A DNA stretch of 46,755 nt from Ferrithrix thermotolerans DSM 19514. GTDB lineage: Bacteria > Actinomycetota > Acidimicrobiia > Acidimicrobiales > CAIXPF01. The position numbers and the translations under genes were made by a program. This document shows, in pieces, positions 25,354 to 34,864 of this stretch. Within the stretch, counting starts at the first letter, position 1. Each line of letters opens with the position of its first letter. The notes under the pieces were generated by a model that saw only the letters and a program-made list of their open reading frames with translations, was not told the origin of the DNA and did not search any database. Where the stretch lies: positions 1-46,755 of the forward strand of contig CAMDQT010000025.1 in assembly GCA_945906305.1 (NCBI GenBank), given 5' to 3'.

Positions 25354-25425
25354 GCCTCCTGTCAGTCGAGGATCCCGCTCGACGACAGGTCGCATGGCCC
25401 GTCGTACGAATCGCTCCATCCTCGA
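25354..25425 (-). promoter_or_regulatory. Riboswitch expression platform and btuF ribosome binding site
   Basis: On the minus strand the ribosome binding site GACAGGAGG (complement of 25355-25363) can pair through GACAGG with CCTGTC (complement of 25384-25389). Around it, TCGAGGAT (complement of 25418-25425) is complementary to ATCCTCGA (complement of 25366-25373), with an inner ACGAC/GTCGT stem (25382-25386, 25401-25405). The mutually exclusive pairings suit translational control by masking of the binding site. Pairing is seen; the mechanism is inferred. Confidence 0.6.
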
Positions 25426-25439
25426 GAGCGTTTTTCGTC

Positions 25440-25560
25440 GAAACTGGCTCGGCAGGCGACCTGGCTTGTCTCTCACCCTGGGTTGGGAGGGAGAACCACA
25501 GTTGCGGGACAGCACCGGGTTCGCACCGGATTTCGCTGACCGATCAGTCAGCCGACACGG
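25440..25560 (-). promoter_or_regulatory. Cobalamin (adenosylcobalamin) riboswitch
   Basis: Read on the minus strand, CCGGTGCGAACCCGG (complement of about 25516-25530) is followed by TGCTGTCCCGCAACTGTGG and then by the B12 box AAGCCAGGTCGCCTGCC (complement of about 25451-25467). These are the conserved core blocks of the class I cobalamin riboswitch in the correct order. A GCTGAC/GTCAGC hairpin lies at the 5' side (25534-25551). It lies 90 bases before btuF, so high cobalamin should lower expression of the importer and cbiZ. Confidence 0.93.
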
Positions 25561-25568
25561 TAGTGCAC

Positions 25569-25619
25569 CACCGGCCGGTGAGACCAGCCCAGGGGAGCCG
25601 CGTGGGGGCGACCACGGCT
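25569..25619 (-). other. Palindrome and stem between TauD gene and riboswitch
   Basis: CACCGGCCGGTG at 25569-25580 is a perfect 12-bp palindrome. An imperfect stem built from AGCCG-TGG and CCA-CGCGGCT occupies about 25596-25619, directly after the TauD stop. The first could be an operator or part of the btu promoter, the second a terminator of the TauD transcript. Together with the riboswitch they fill the 270-base gap between btuF and the TauD gene. Confidence 0.35.
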
Positions 25620-26492
25620 TCAGGCGTAGTTGACTGCCAACTCCGAGGCGCGCTCACCGGCGATACGGGTGTGCCACATCCGACGCGGCTCGGTCAGGTC
25701 GAACTCGGTGGCGCAATGCAGCAACCGCCGGTTGTCCCACACGATGGCATCGCCTTCGGTCCAACGGTGGTAATGGATGCGCGGCGCCTGGCAGGCCTGC
25801 TGCACCAAGCGATCGAGTAGCGCCTCGGACTCGATGGGGTCCATGCCGATGATGCCGTACGCATGTCGGCCGATGCACAAGTTCGGGCGACCGGTCTCGG
25901 GGTGGATCTTCACCAGCGGCCGCAGGGACGGCTCGCCGTCGTGGTACCCGTACGCGTCGTACCCGCCACGGTCGTTCGTCTTGGACGGCATGTAGCCCGC
26001 CCGGGCTTGGCTGTAGAACAGCGAGTGGTAGGCCAAAAGGTGCCCGAGATGGTGCTGGGTGGCGGGGTCGAGCGCCTCGTAGGCGGCGCGCATGTCGGCG
26101 AACCCGGTGGGCGCTCCGTTGCTGGGCACGGTCTCGGCGGTGAACACGGCGCCCTTGGCCTGCAGAGGCATGTAGGTGCTGTCGTGGTGCCAGCCCTCGT
26201 TGCCGCGGATGGCCTTGACGACATCGTCGGCGGGGTCGCTGTGGATGGTGCCGCTTCGGCCGATGTTGGAGATCGGCGCTGCCGCAAACTCAAGCTCACC
26301 GAAGCGGCGCGCGAAGTCGTTCTGCTCGTCGCGGGAGAGGTACTGGCCGGGGAAGATCAGTAGGCCGTACTCCAACCAGGCCCGGTGCAGTACTTGCCAG
26401 GTTGGCTCATCCAGTGAGCGCACCTGCACGCCACTCACGGTGGCGCCGAAGCTGGCGTCGACGGGATCGATCTGCACGCTGTTGTGCCCCAT
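25620..26492 (-). CDS. TauD/TfdA-family Fe(II)/2-oxoglutarate-dependent dioxygenase
   Basis: 290 residues. The facial triad is complete: H102-x-D104 (GWHHDSTY) and H259 (RRLLHCATEFD), with the spacing of TauD (99/101/255). Arginines in EPRRMWHTR would bind 2-oxoglutarate. The N terminus contains GATVSGVQVRSL, the usual start of the family. Enzymes of the group hydroxylate taurine, sulfonates, phenoxyacetates or sulfate esters to release the side group. Genes for sulfur assimilation (cysK-cysE) lie next upstream, so a sulfonate or alkylsulfate substrate is a fair guess but only that. Single gene; ATG 26492. Confidence 0.9.
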   Translation of the reverse strand: MGHNSVQIDPVDASFGATVSGVQVRSLDEPTWQVLHRAWLEYGLLIFPGQYLSRDEQNDFARRFGELEFAAAPISNIGRSGTIHSDPADDVVKAIRGNEGWHHDSTYMPLQAKGAVFTAETVPSNGAPTGFADMRAAYEALDPATQHHLGHLLAYHSLFYSQARAGYMPSKTNDRGGYDAYGYHDGEPSLRPLVKIHPETGRPNLCIGRHAYGIIGMDPIESEALLDRLVQQACQAPRIHYHRWTEGDAIVWDNRRLLHCATEFDLTEPRRMWHTRIAGERASELAVNYA

Positions 26493-26573
26493 GGCCGAAG
26501 CGTAGGGCTAGGACCGGTCCAGGACAAGGAGCATCCTGGCCACGACCATGATCTCGCGGTGCCAGGAGCTCGC

Positions 26574-27272
26574 TCAGATCGAGAAGTCCTCACCCGACCA
26601 CACGCCCTCGGCCGATGGCCGAAGGGAGGTCAGGACTGGCGTTCCGCCGAGGGAGGTCTCGAGCCGGTCGAGTCGTTGGGTGAGCGACGCCAGACTGGTA
26701 GCCACCAGGTCGGGCATATGGCTGCCGTTGAGATCGGGCTGCACTCCGCTCGGGCGAGACTTTGGGCGCGAGATGACCTGGCCGGGTACGCCGACCACCA
26801 CCGAGTTCGGTGGCACGGGCCGTACGACGACGGCGTTGGCACCCACGCGGCAGTCTGAACCGACCTCGATCGGCCCGAGAATTTTGGCGCCTGCGCCGAT
26901 CGTCACGCGGTCGCCGATGGTGGGGTGGCGTTTGCCTTTGGCGAGGCTGGTGCCGCCGAGCGTGACCCCGTGATACATCATCACGTCCGCGCCGATCTCG
27001 GCGGTCTCACCGATGACGACTCCCATGCCGTGGTCGATGAACAACCCGGGGCCGATACGCGCTCCGGGGTGGATCTCGATACCGGTGAACCATCGGGAAA
27101 ACTGTGACAGGGCCCGGGCCGGAAAACGCAGACCCCGCCTCCACATGGCGTGCGCGACGCGATGCATCCACACGGCGTGTAGGCCCGGGTAGAGCAGCGC
27201 CACCTCGATCGAGGAGCGCGCCGCGGGGTCTTGTCGCCGGGCCGACTGGAGGTCGTGTCGCAGGCTGGACAC
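26574..27272 (-). CDS. cysE: Serine O-acetyltransferase
   Basis: 232 residues from GTG 27272. The left-handed beta-helix hexapeptide repeats are visible from [18 protein letters not shown] through [32 protein letters not shown] and [24 protein letters not shown]. The catalytic His-Asp pair lies in [10 protein letters not shown]. It acetylates serine with acetyl-CoA for cysteine synthesis. It follows cysK on the same strand with a single base between the cysK stop codon and this GTG, so the two enzymes are co-translated. It is the short, N-terminally reduced form, lacking the long helical domain of the enterobacterial enzyme, with a variable C-terminal tail of about 60 residues. Confidence 0.93.
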   Translation of the reverse strand: MSSLRHDLQSARRQDPAARSSIEVALLYPGLHAVWMHRVAHAMWRRGLRFPARALSQFSRWFTGIEIHPGARIGPGLFIDHGMGVVIGETAEIGADVMMYHGVTLGGTSLAKGKRHPTIGDRVTIGAGAKILGPIEVGSDCRVGANAVVVRPVPPNSVVVGVPGQVISRPKSRPSGVQPDLNGSHMPDLVATSLASLTQRLDRLETSLGGTPVLTSLRPSAEGVWSGEDFSI

Positions 27273-27273
27273 G

Positions 27274-28206
<933 letters not shown>

Positions 28207-28235
28207 GCTTCGCTTCCCCCGGGTCGACGATGACT

Positions 28236-28246
28236 GGGTGTCACCC
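28236..28246 (-). promoter_or_regulatory. Palindrome upstream of cysK
   Basis: GGGTGTCACCC is perfect around a central T and sits 30 bases before the cysK ATG. On the minus strand it overlaps TAGGGT, an actinobacterial -10-like hexamer, so a regulator bound here could block transcription of cysK-cysE. No binding protein can be named. Confidence 0.35.
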
Positions 28247-28317
28247 TAATAGGCAGTGTCATGCGGGGGGAGATTGTTCGAGGTAGACCCGGGTGGTTGA
28301 TGGCCAGCCCGCCGTGC

Positions 28318-29124
28318 TCAGGCGACGAGCGATTCGAGTTCGATCGCCACGCCATCGTCGTCGTTGGAGCCGACGATGGCGTCCGCGGCGGCTCTGATGG
28401 CCTCGTGGGCATTGGCCACCGCCAGCCCCCTGCCCGCCCAGCGGAGCATCTCGAGGTCGTTTGGCATGTCGCCGAAGGCGACGACTTCAGCGGCGGGGAT
28501 GTGTAGCTGGGCGGCCAGTTCGGCCAGGGTCGCACCTTTGTTCACCCCGGGCGCGCTCAACTCCAACAGGTGCTGACCACCGGACCAGGTGACCTCGGCC
28601 AGATGGGCAAGTTCGCGCCCTTTGGTGCTGAGCGCAGCCTGCACGTCATGGCCGTCTATCCGGGCGAGGAGTTTGACCGCCGGCACCTGAACCAACTCGA
28701 GCGCGTCCGCGAAGCGGGTCCCTTCGGGTGGGGTCCATGCGGTTTTCCAGCCCGGCTCGAGTCCGAGGTGATCAACGGTTTCCACGGCGAAGAGCACCCC
28801 GGGGAAGGCGAAGCGGAGCCGTTGGACGATCTCACCCATGGCCTCGGGTGACAGCGGATGGCTGGATACAACCCTGCGGGCATCGAGGTCATAGACCAGG
28901 GCACCGTTGGCGCAAACCGCTATGCCGCGCTGGCCGAGTTGGTCGCCGATGGACTCAATCCATCGGGGTGGCCGGCCGGTGGCCAGCACCATGGTCATGC
29001 CAGCCCGTTCGCACGCCGTCACGGCCGTCACCGTGCGTGGGCTGACGCTGCCGTCGCTACGCAGCAGGGTGCCGTCGAGGTCCGACGCGATCAGCCGGGG
29101 CCGGACTGGGTGCGCACCGTGCAT
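28318..29124 (-). CDS. Cof-type HAD-superfamily phosphatase
   Basis: 268 residues. Motif I is IASDLDGTLL (nucleophile Asp near residue 15), motif II lies at TMVLATGRPP, motif III supplies the lysine in SAPGVNKGATL, and motif IV is VVAFGDMPNDLEMLRWAG. The cap is the C2B type of the Cof/YbjI group, inserted between motifs II and III. Members dephosphorylate sugar phosphates, nucleotides or pyridoxal phosphate. It is placed between the ABC exporter pair and cysK, with gaps of 84 and 111 bases, and is probably an independent housekeeping gene. Confidence 0.88.
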   Translation of the reverse strand: MHGAHPVRPRLIASDLDGTLLRSDGSVSPRTVTAVTACERAGMTMVLATGRPPRWIESIGDQLGQRGIAVCANGALVYDLDARRVVSSHPLSPEAMGEIVQRLRFAFPGVLFAVETVDHLGLEPGWKTAWTPPEGTRFADALELVQVPAVKLLARIDGHDVQAALSTKGRELAHLAEVTWSGGQHLLELSAPGVNKGATLAELAAQLHIPAAEVVAFGDMPNDLEMLRWAGRGLAVANAHEAIRAAADAIVGSNDDDGVAIELESLVA

Positions 29125-29208
29125 GGCGAAGACGCTAGTGCTGTCGGTACGTCGCTGGTTCCGTCGCTCGCACTGAACGGGCCTGGCCGCCAGTCTGGCG
29201 CGGCGCGT

Positions 29209-31134
29209 TCAGGCCAGGTCGCTGGCGGCGGCGGCGAATTGGGTCTGATAGAGCGAGTAGTAGGCCCCCCCGGCGGCGATGAGTTGTTCGTGGGTGCCTT
29301 GCTCGAAGATCCGTCCCGCCTGCATGACCACAATCACGTCCGCGTTGCGGATTGTGGAGAGCCGGTGAGCGATGACGAAGCTGGTCCGCTCGGCCCGCAG
29401 TCGGGCCATCGCGCGCTGCACTAATACCTCGGTGCGGGTGTCCACCGAACTGGTTGCCTCATCGAGCACCAGAATGGTCGGGTCGGCGAGAAAGGCCCTG
29501 GCAATGGTCAGAAGCTGTTTCTCGCCCGCACTTACCGTGCCACCCTCGTTGTCTATTCTCGTGTCGTACCCGTCGGGCAGAGCGTGCACGAAGCGATCCA
29601 CGTAGGCCGCCCGTGCCGCCGCCATGATCTCTTCCTCGCTGGCACCGGGACGGCCGTAGGCGATGTTCTCGCGGATGGTGCCGCCGAAGAGCCAGGTGTC
29701 CTGCAGGACCATGCCGAGATGGCTGCGCAGGACTCGGCGTGGCATCTCGGCGATGTCACGCCCGTCGAGGGTGATACGACCCCCATCGAGTTCGTAAAAG
29801 CGCATCAGGAGATTCACCAGCGTGGTTTTGCCGGCGCCGGTTGGTCCGACGATGGCTACCACGGTGCCCGGTTCGGCCACCAGCGAGAGGTTCTCGATCA
29901 GCGGGGTGGCTGGGTGGTAGGAGAAGCTCACCGACTCGAACGCGACCCGTCCCCGTGTCGGCTCGAAAGGTGCAGTTGTACCGACAGGTTCGGGGGAGAG
30001 CTCTTCCGCGTCGAGCAACTCGAAGACCCGTTCGGTGGAGGCGATGCCGGACTGCAACACGTTCACCATCGACGCAGTGTGGGTGAGCGGCTGGGTGAAC
30101 TGCCGGGTGTACTGGATGATGGCTTGGACGTCACCGAGGCTGATGGCGCCGCTGGCCACCCGAAGGGCACCTATCACGGCGAGGGCGAGGTAGCTGAGGT
30201 TGCCGACCAACGCCATGGCCGGCTGGATGGCACCAGACATGAACTGGGCACCGAAACTGGCGTCGAACAGTTCGTCATTGTTCTTCTTGAACCTGGCCTC
30301 TACCTGGTGTTGGCGGCCGAAGGCCTTGACGATGGCGTGCCCGGTGAATGCCTCCTCGACCAGGCCGTTGAGTTGGCCGGTGCGCTTCCACTGGGCGATG
30401 AACCGTGCTTTGGATCGGCCGGCGATCTGTTTCAGCGCCACGATGGACAGAGGAACGCTCAAGGCTGCCACCATTGCTAGCAACGGTGAGACCACGAACA
30501 TCATGGCCAACACCGCGATGACGGTGAGCAGAGAGGTCAAGAGTTGGCTCAGCGTCTGTTGCAAGCTCTGCGCGACGTTGTCGATGTCGTTGGTGACCCG
30601 GCTGAGTAGATCGCCGCGGGCGGCACGGTCGAGGTAGCTCAGTGGCAGCCGGTGCAGCTTGTCCTCCACCTCGGCCCGCAGCGCGAGCATGGTCCGTTGT
30701 ACGACACCGGCGAGAACGAAGGACTGCAGGTAGGACAGCACGAAGGAGCCGGCGTAGAGCCCAAGCGCCAGTCCCAGCGTCGAGTGCAGCCGTCTGAATT
30801 CGACGCCGTCGGTGGTTGCCAGTCCGTCGAACACGATATCGGTGGCCTGCCCGAGCACCCGTGGCCCTGCCGCCACCAGGCCCACGCTCAGCAGGGCCAA
30901 GGCCAGCACGGCGACGAGCCTTGAGCGGTCCGGTGCCATGCGCCGAGCGAGACGGCGAGCCGTTGTTCTGAAGTGCTTGGAGCGTTCCGCCGGCGCTCCA
31001 AAACTGGATATCCGGCCGCTTCCGGGCCCGCCGCGCAGCTCACTGGCGGGGGGACGGGCCACCGTGGCCTGCTCGTCGGTCTCTGCGGGCCCATCGGTGG
31101 GGCGCGCCGCATTCGTTGCCGGGTCGGGTGTCAC
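29209..31134 (-). CDS. Heterodimeric ABC exporter, subunit with canonical Walker B
   Basis: 641 residues from GTG 31134, overlapping the partner stop (GTGA). A polar N-terminal extension of about 80 residues precedes six membrane spans (about 75-370) and an ATPase domain. Walker A is VGPTGAGKTT and Walker B TILVLDEATSS with the catalytic Glu; the switch His is in VIAHRLST. The signature, however, reads TVSAGEKQ in place of LSGGQ. This altered signature would complete the ATP site whose Walker B is altered in the partner. The pair resembles LmrCD/BmrCD-type exporters of drugs or lipids; substrate unknown. Confidence 0.88.
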   Translation of the reverse strand: MTPDPATNAARPTDGPAETDEQATVARPPASELRGGPGSGRISSFGAPAERSKHFRTTARRLARRMAPDRSRLVAVLALALLSVGLVAAGPRVLGQATDIVFDGLATTDGVEFRRLHSTLGLALGLYAGSFVLSYLQSFVLAGVVQRTMLALRAEVEDKLHRLPLSYLDRAARGDLLSRVTNDIDNVAQSLQQTLSQLLTSLLTVIAVLAMMFVVSPLLAMVAALSVPLSIVALKQIAGRSKARFIAQWKRTGQLNGLVEEAFTGHAIVKAFGRQHQVEARFKKNNDELFDASFGAQFMSGAIQPAMALVGNLSYLALAVIGALRVASGAISLGDVQAIIQYTRQFTQPLTHTASMVNVLQSGIASTERVFELLDAEELSPEPVGTTAPFEPTRGRVAFESVSFSYHPATPLIENLSLVAEPGTVVAIVGPTGAGKTTLVNLLMRFYELDGGRITLDGRDIAEMPRRVLRSHLGMVLQDTWLFGGTIRENIAYGRPGASEEEIMAAARAAYVDRFVHALPDGYDTRIDNEGGTVSAGEKQLLTIARAFLADPTILVLDEATSSVDTRTEVLVQRAMARLRAERTSFVIAHRLSTIRNADVIVVMQAGRIFEQGTHEQLIAAGGAYYSLYQTQFAAAASDLA

Positions 31135-32867
31135 GCCGCGGCCTCGTCCACCGAGGCCTGGGAGGCGACGATCTCCTGGTAGGTCACGCAGGTGTGCAGA
31201 AGCTCATCGTGGGTGCCTACTGCCGCGGGGCGACCGTCATCGAGCACCAAGATGCGGGTGGCGTGGCGGATGGTCGAGGCTCGCTGAGCAACGATGAGGA
31301 CTGCGGCATCTGCGGTGGCGGGGGCCAAGGCGGCGCGCAGGCGGGCGTCGGTGGCCAGGTCGAGAGCGGAGAAGGAGTCGTCGAAGATGTAGACCTCCGG
31401 CTTGGCGATGAGCGCCCGGGCGATGGCTAGGCGCTGGCGTTGCCCGCCCGACACGTTGGTTCCTCCCTGGGTGATGGTGGCGTCAAGGCCTCCCGGCATG
31501 GCCGACACGAAATCTGCCGCCTGCGCTATGCGTAGCGCCTCCCACATCTCCTCCTCGTTGGCGTTGGGTTTGCCGTATCCCAGGTTGGAGGCCACAGTTC
31601 CGGAGAAGAGGTACGGCTGCTGGGGGACAAGTCCGATCCGTGAGCACAGCACCGACGAGTCGATCAGGCGGATGTCGACACCATCGAGCAGGACCGAGCC
31701 CTCGGTGACGTCGATGAGTCGGGGGATCAGGTTCACCAGCGTCGTCTTGCCCGCCCCGGTACTGCCGATCACCGCGAGGGTTTCGCCTGCCCGGCAGCTG
31801 GCGGTGACGCCGCTCAGAACGGCCTCCTCGGCTCCGGGGTATCGGAAGGCCACGTCGCGCAATTCGATGGAAGCGAGCCGGGGCAGCTCCCGGACAGGGT
31901 TGGCCGCGATCACCACCGAACTGGCGGTGTCGAGAACCGTCTGGATCCGCTCCGCGCTCACTGCGGCACGCGGTACCAGCGAGGCCATGAAGGTGGCCAT
32001 CATGACCGCGATCAGGATTTGGGTGAGATAGGTAAGGAAGGCGATCAGTGCGCCGACGCTCATTTCTCCGGCGGCGACGCGCTCGGCCCCGAACCACAGC
32101 ACCGCCACGCTGGAGAAGTTGACGACGGCCATGACGACGGGGAACATCAACGCCTGGATCCGACCTGCCCGCAGGGCAGTCGTGGCCAGCGACTGGTTGA
32201 CCCGGCCGAAACGCTCGGTCTCTTCCGGTTCACGAACGAACGCCCGGAGGACCCGAACCCCGCTGAGTTGCTCGCGGAGAACCTCGTTGATGCGGTCGAT
32301 CTGGTCCTGCATCCGTCGGAATTGGGGGACCATCTTGGCGATGGCCAAGCCCACAGTTGCCACCAGCACCGGAATGGCGACGAGCAGGACCCATGACAGC
32401 CCGACATCTTGTTGCAGAGCGGCCACGACGCCGCCTACGGCAGTGATTGGGGCAGCCACGAGCATGGTGCAGGTCATCAACACCAGCATCTGCACCTGCT
32501 GCACGTCGTTGGTGATACGGGTGATGAGCGAGGGCGCGCCGAATAGGGCCACCTCGCGGGCAGAGAACTGGTTGATCTGGTGGAACAGGGCGGCGCGCAC
32601 ATCACGGCCGAAGGCCATTGAGGCCCGGGCGCCGCAGTACAGCGCCACCATGGCGAAGCCGATCTGCACGAGCGTGGTGAGCGCCATCATGGCGCCCATC
32701 CGCCATATGTAGCCACGGTCACCCTGGGTGACGCCTTGGTCGATCAGGCGGGCGTTGAGCGCAGGCAGATACAGCGACGCCAGCGCTTGGACGGCTTGGA
32801 AGAACACGACTAGGCCGAGCAGGACCCGGTAGCGGCGCAGCCTTTCGCGGAGAAGGTGCCACAGCAT
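31131..32867 (-). CDS. Heterodimeric ABC exporter, subunit with degenerate Walker B and switch loop
   Basis: 578 residues from ATG 32867; a TTG at 32891 is a weaker start. Six membrane spans are followed by an ATPase domain with Walker A IGSTGAGKTT and a normal signature NVSGGQRQ. Walker B reads EVYIFDDSFSALD, with Asp replacing the catalytic Glu, and the switch-loop His is Gln (IVAQRAST). With the altered signature of the partner at 29209 these changes fall in one composite site, leaving the other intact. That is the typical asymmetric exporter pattern. It is the first gene of the pair. Confidence 0.88.
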   Translation of the reverse strand: MLWHLLRERLRRYRVLLGLVVFFQAVQALASLYLPALNARLIDQGVTQGDRGYIWRMGAMMALTTLVQIGFAMVALYCGARASMAFGRDVRAALFHQINQFSAREVALFGAPSLITRITNDVQQVQMLVLMTCTMLVAAPITAVGGVVAALQQDVGLSWVLLVAIPVLVATVGLAIAKMVPQFRRMQDQIDRINEVLREQLSGVRVLRAFVREPEETERFGRVNQSLATTALRAGRIQALMFPVVMAVVNFSSVAVLWFGAERVAAGEMSVGALIAFLTYLTQILIAVMMATFMASLVPRAAVSAERIQTVLDTASSVVIAANPVRELPRLASIELRDVAFRYPGAEEAVLSGVTASCRAGETLAVIGSTGAGKTTLVNLIPRLIDVTEGSVLLDGVDIRLIDSSVLCSRIGLVPQQPYLFSGTVASNLGYGKPNANEEEMWEALRIAQAADFVSAMPGGLDATITQGGTNVSGGQRQRLAIARALIAKPEVYIFDDSFSALDLATDARLRAALAPATADAAVLIVAQRASTIRHATRILVLDDGRPAAVGTHDELLHTCVTYQEIVASQASVDEAAA

Positions 32868-32972
32868 GGCGGAGATCCTGCCATGCGCCAAGGCCGATTT
32901 CGGAGCCCGCTGCCCTTAGGGGCGCGCCAAAGTCCTGTCGTGCCCGATGTCGAAATACGGATCTGAGAGAGA

Positions 32973-33983
32973 TTGCCTACTGTCAACGATGGTCGCTTCG
33001 ATCACGATCTCCGGGTGGGTCCTGGGTCGCGCTCGGTGAGCATCGTCATCACTTGCTACAACTATGAACAGTTCGTGGGTGAGGCCGTACGTTCGGCACT
33101 CGCTCAGAGCTACGCTCCTGTCGAGGTCATCGTGGTCGATGACGCTTCGACTGATACCAGCGTCGAAGTGGTAAGTGCCATACCCGGTGTCCGGCTGATC
33201 GGCGTTCCGCACGGGGGCCAGATCGCGGCCATGAACGTGGGTTTCGCCGCCTCAACCGGCGACGTCGTGCTTTTCCTCGACGCCGACGATGTGCTCGAAC
33301 CGACCGCGCTGGCGCAGTGCGTCGCGGCCATGGCCGATGGGGTGTCCAAGGTGCAGTTTCGGCTGCGAATGGTGGACGCGGCCGGTTGCCCGACGGGACC
33401 GATCCTTCCCCGCCACAAGCGGATCGATGCGACGAAGTTCCGTCGTTCCTCGCAGCGGCAGGGCTCCTATCCGACTCCACCAACAACGGGCAACGCTTTC
33501 GCTCGCTGGTACCTCGAGTCGATCATGCCGCAGCCCGAGGTGAATCGGGGGGACGGCGAGGGCCTGCCGGTACTCTTGGCACCGTCCTTCGGTGGGGTCA
33601 TTCACCTACCTGCGATCCTGGGCCGCTACCGCGTTCACGGCAGTAATTCCGTGGGCGGCCGCAGTGGGGTCATGATGTTTCAGGACCGAATCGACAAAGG
33701 AGCCGTCAAGGCCGGCGTCGCCGAGCGATTGATGGCTGACCTCCTCGGCATCGAATGGGTCGCAGAGCACATCCTCCGACGGAATCCGATCTATCTCGGT
33801 TGGATGTCGAGCTTGAAGGCGCTCGCGCCTGATGACGAGCGGGTGGCGGATTATTCGCTGTCGATATTGCGTCTCCGACTGGCGTGGGCGCGACTCTGCG
33901 ATGTGCACGACTCGCCTGGGACTCGTGCTCGTGGTGCCCTCGGCGCGCTGTACGGCAGGAGCACACGGGGGCAGCTGCCGTGA
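32973..33983 (+). CDS. Family 2 glycosyltransferase
   Basis: 336 residues from TTG 32973, preceded by GAGAGA; a GTG at 33036 just before SIVITCYN is the alternative. The GT-A core shows VSIVITCYNYEQF, VIVVDDASTDTS and the DxD-type motif LFLDADDVLEP. The C-terminal part with GVIHLPAILGRYRVHGSN and predicted helices would bind the acceptor. Enzymes of this type add a sugar to cell-surface glycans. It is 17 kb from the polysaccharide cluster and divergent from the ABC exporter, so it may act on another glycan. Confidence 0.82.
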   Translation: MPTVNDGRFDHDLRVGPGSRSVSIVITCYNYEQFVGEAVRSALAQSYAPVEVIVVDDASTDTSVEVVSAIPGVRLIGVPHGGQIAAMNVGFAASTGDVVLFLDADDVLEPTALAQCVAAMADGVSKVQFRLRMVDAAGCPTGPILPRHKRIDATKFRRSSQRQGSYPTPPTTGNAFARWYLESIMPQPEVNRGDGEGLPVLLAPSFGGVIHLPAILGRYRVHGSNSVGGRSGVMMFQDRIDKGAVKAGVAERLMADLLGIEWVAEHILRRNPIYLGWMSSLKALAPDDERVADYSLSILRLRLAWARLCDVHDSPGTRARGALGALYGRSTRGQLP

Positions 33984-34023
33984 CCGGCACGCCCTGAGGT
34001 GGCCTCGAGTCCAAGGATTCGAG

Positions 34024-34812
34024 TCAGCGGCCTCTGAAACGGGGCGGCCGCTTTTCGTTGAACGCGACGACCGCCTCAAGGTGGTCCTCGGTATTGAAGG
34101 CCACACCCATCGGGCCGCTGACCAGGTCGAGTGCTGCGGGTAGGTCGCAATTGACTGACTGGCGGGCAACCTGCTTGATGAGGCGAATTGCTACCCGCGG
34201 GCCGCGGGCGAGTTGGGCCGCAAACTCGGCCATTTCCCCCACCAATGCCGCATCGTCACACACCCGAGACACGATGCCGAGGTGCTGCGCAGTGTTCGCG
34301 TCGATGAATTCGCCGGTCCAGAGCAACTCCAACGCTTTGGACATGCCAATCAATCGAGGCAGCAGGAACGCACCGCCGTCACCGGGGATCAGGCCCAGTC
34401 TCACGTAGCTCTCACAAAACTGTGCCCGACGCGCCGCCCAGCGGATGTCGGCCATGAGGGCCATGTCCATGCCGGCGCCAGTCGCGGCACCGTTGACCGC
34501 ACACAGATAGGGCTTCTGCAGGGCGCTGACCGCCCGGCCGACGGGGTGTACGTGGGTGCGTAGGTAATCGCCGATATGCAGCGCGGCATTGCCTTCAACG
34601 GCACCGAGGGTCGACACGTCGCCACCGGCGCAAAATGCCCGCCCGGCCCCAGTGAGGAGCACCGCGCCGATCTCGTCATCGAGTTGGCATTCGTGCAGCG
34701 CCGCCGCCCAGTCGGCGAGCATCGTGTTGTGGAAGGCATTGAGCGCTTCCGGCCGGTTCAGCGTGATGGTGGCCACTCCGTCGGACTTCTCAAAGCGTAG
34801 TTCGTCACCCAT
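34024..34812 (-). CDS. Enoyl-CoA hydratase/isomerase (crotonase superfamily)
   Basis: 262 residues from ATG 34812; the longer frame to 34860 is less likely. It shows ATITLNRPEALNAFHNTML, the oxyanion-hole segment GAGRAFCAGGDV, VNGAATGAGMDMALMADI and GLIPGDGGAFLLPRLIG. The position of the first catalytic Glu (Glu144 of rat hydratase) reads Met-Asp here, and the second lies in the IPGDGG segment as Asp. It could hydrate enoyl-CoAs or act as an isomerase. It converges with the GT2 gene, and its start is 53 bases beyond the end of the Lin0512-family gene. Confidence 0.88.
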   Translation of the reverse strand: MGDELRFEKSDGVATITLNRPEALNAFHNTMLADWAAALHECQLDDEIGAVLLTGAGRAFCAGGDVSTLGAVEGNAALHIGDYLRTHVHPVGRAVSALQKPYLCAVNGAATGAGMDMALMADIRWAARRAQFCESYVRLGLIPGDGGAFLLPRLIGMSKALELLWTGEFIDANTAQHLGIVSRVCDDAALVGEMAEFAAQLARGPRVAIRLIKQVARQSVNCDLPAALDLVSGPMGVAFNTEDHLEAVVAFNEKRPPRFRGR

Positions 34813-34864
34813 GAAAACCGATCCTGGCACGTCGGCGCCGGCGGGGGCGGCTCGCGCCACTCGG

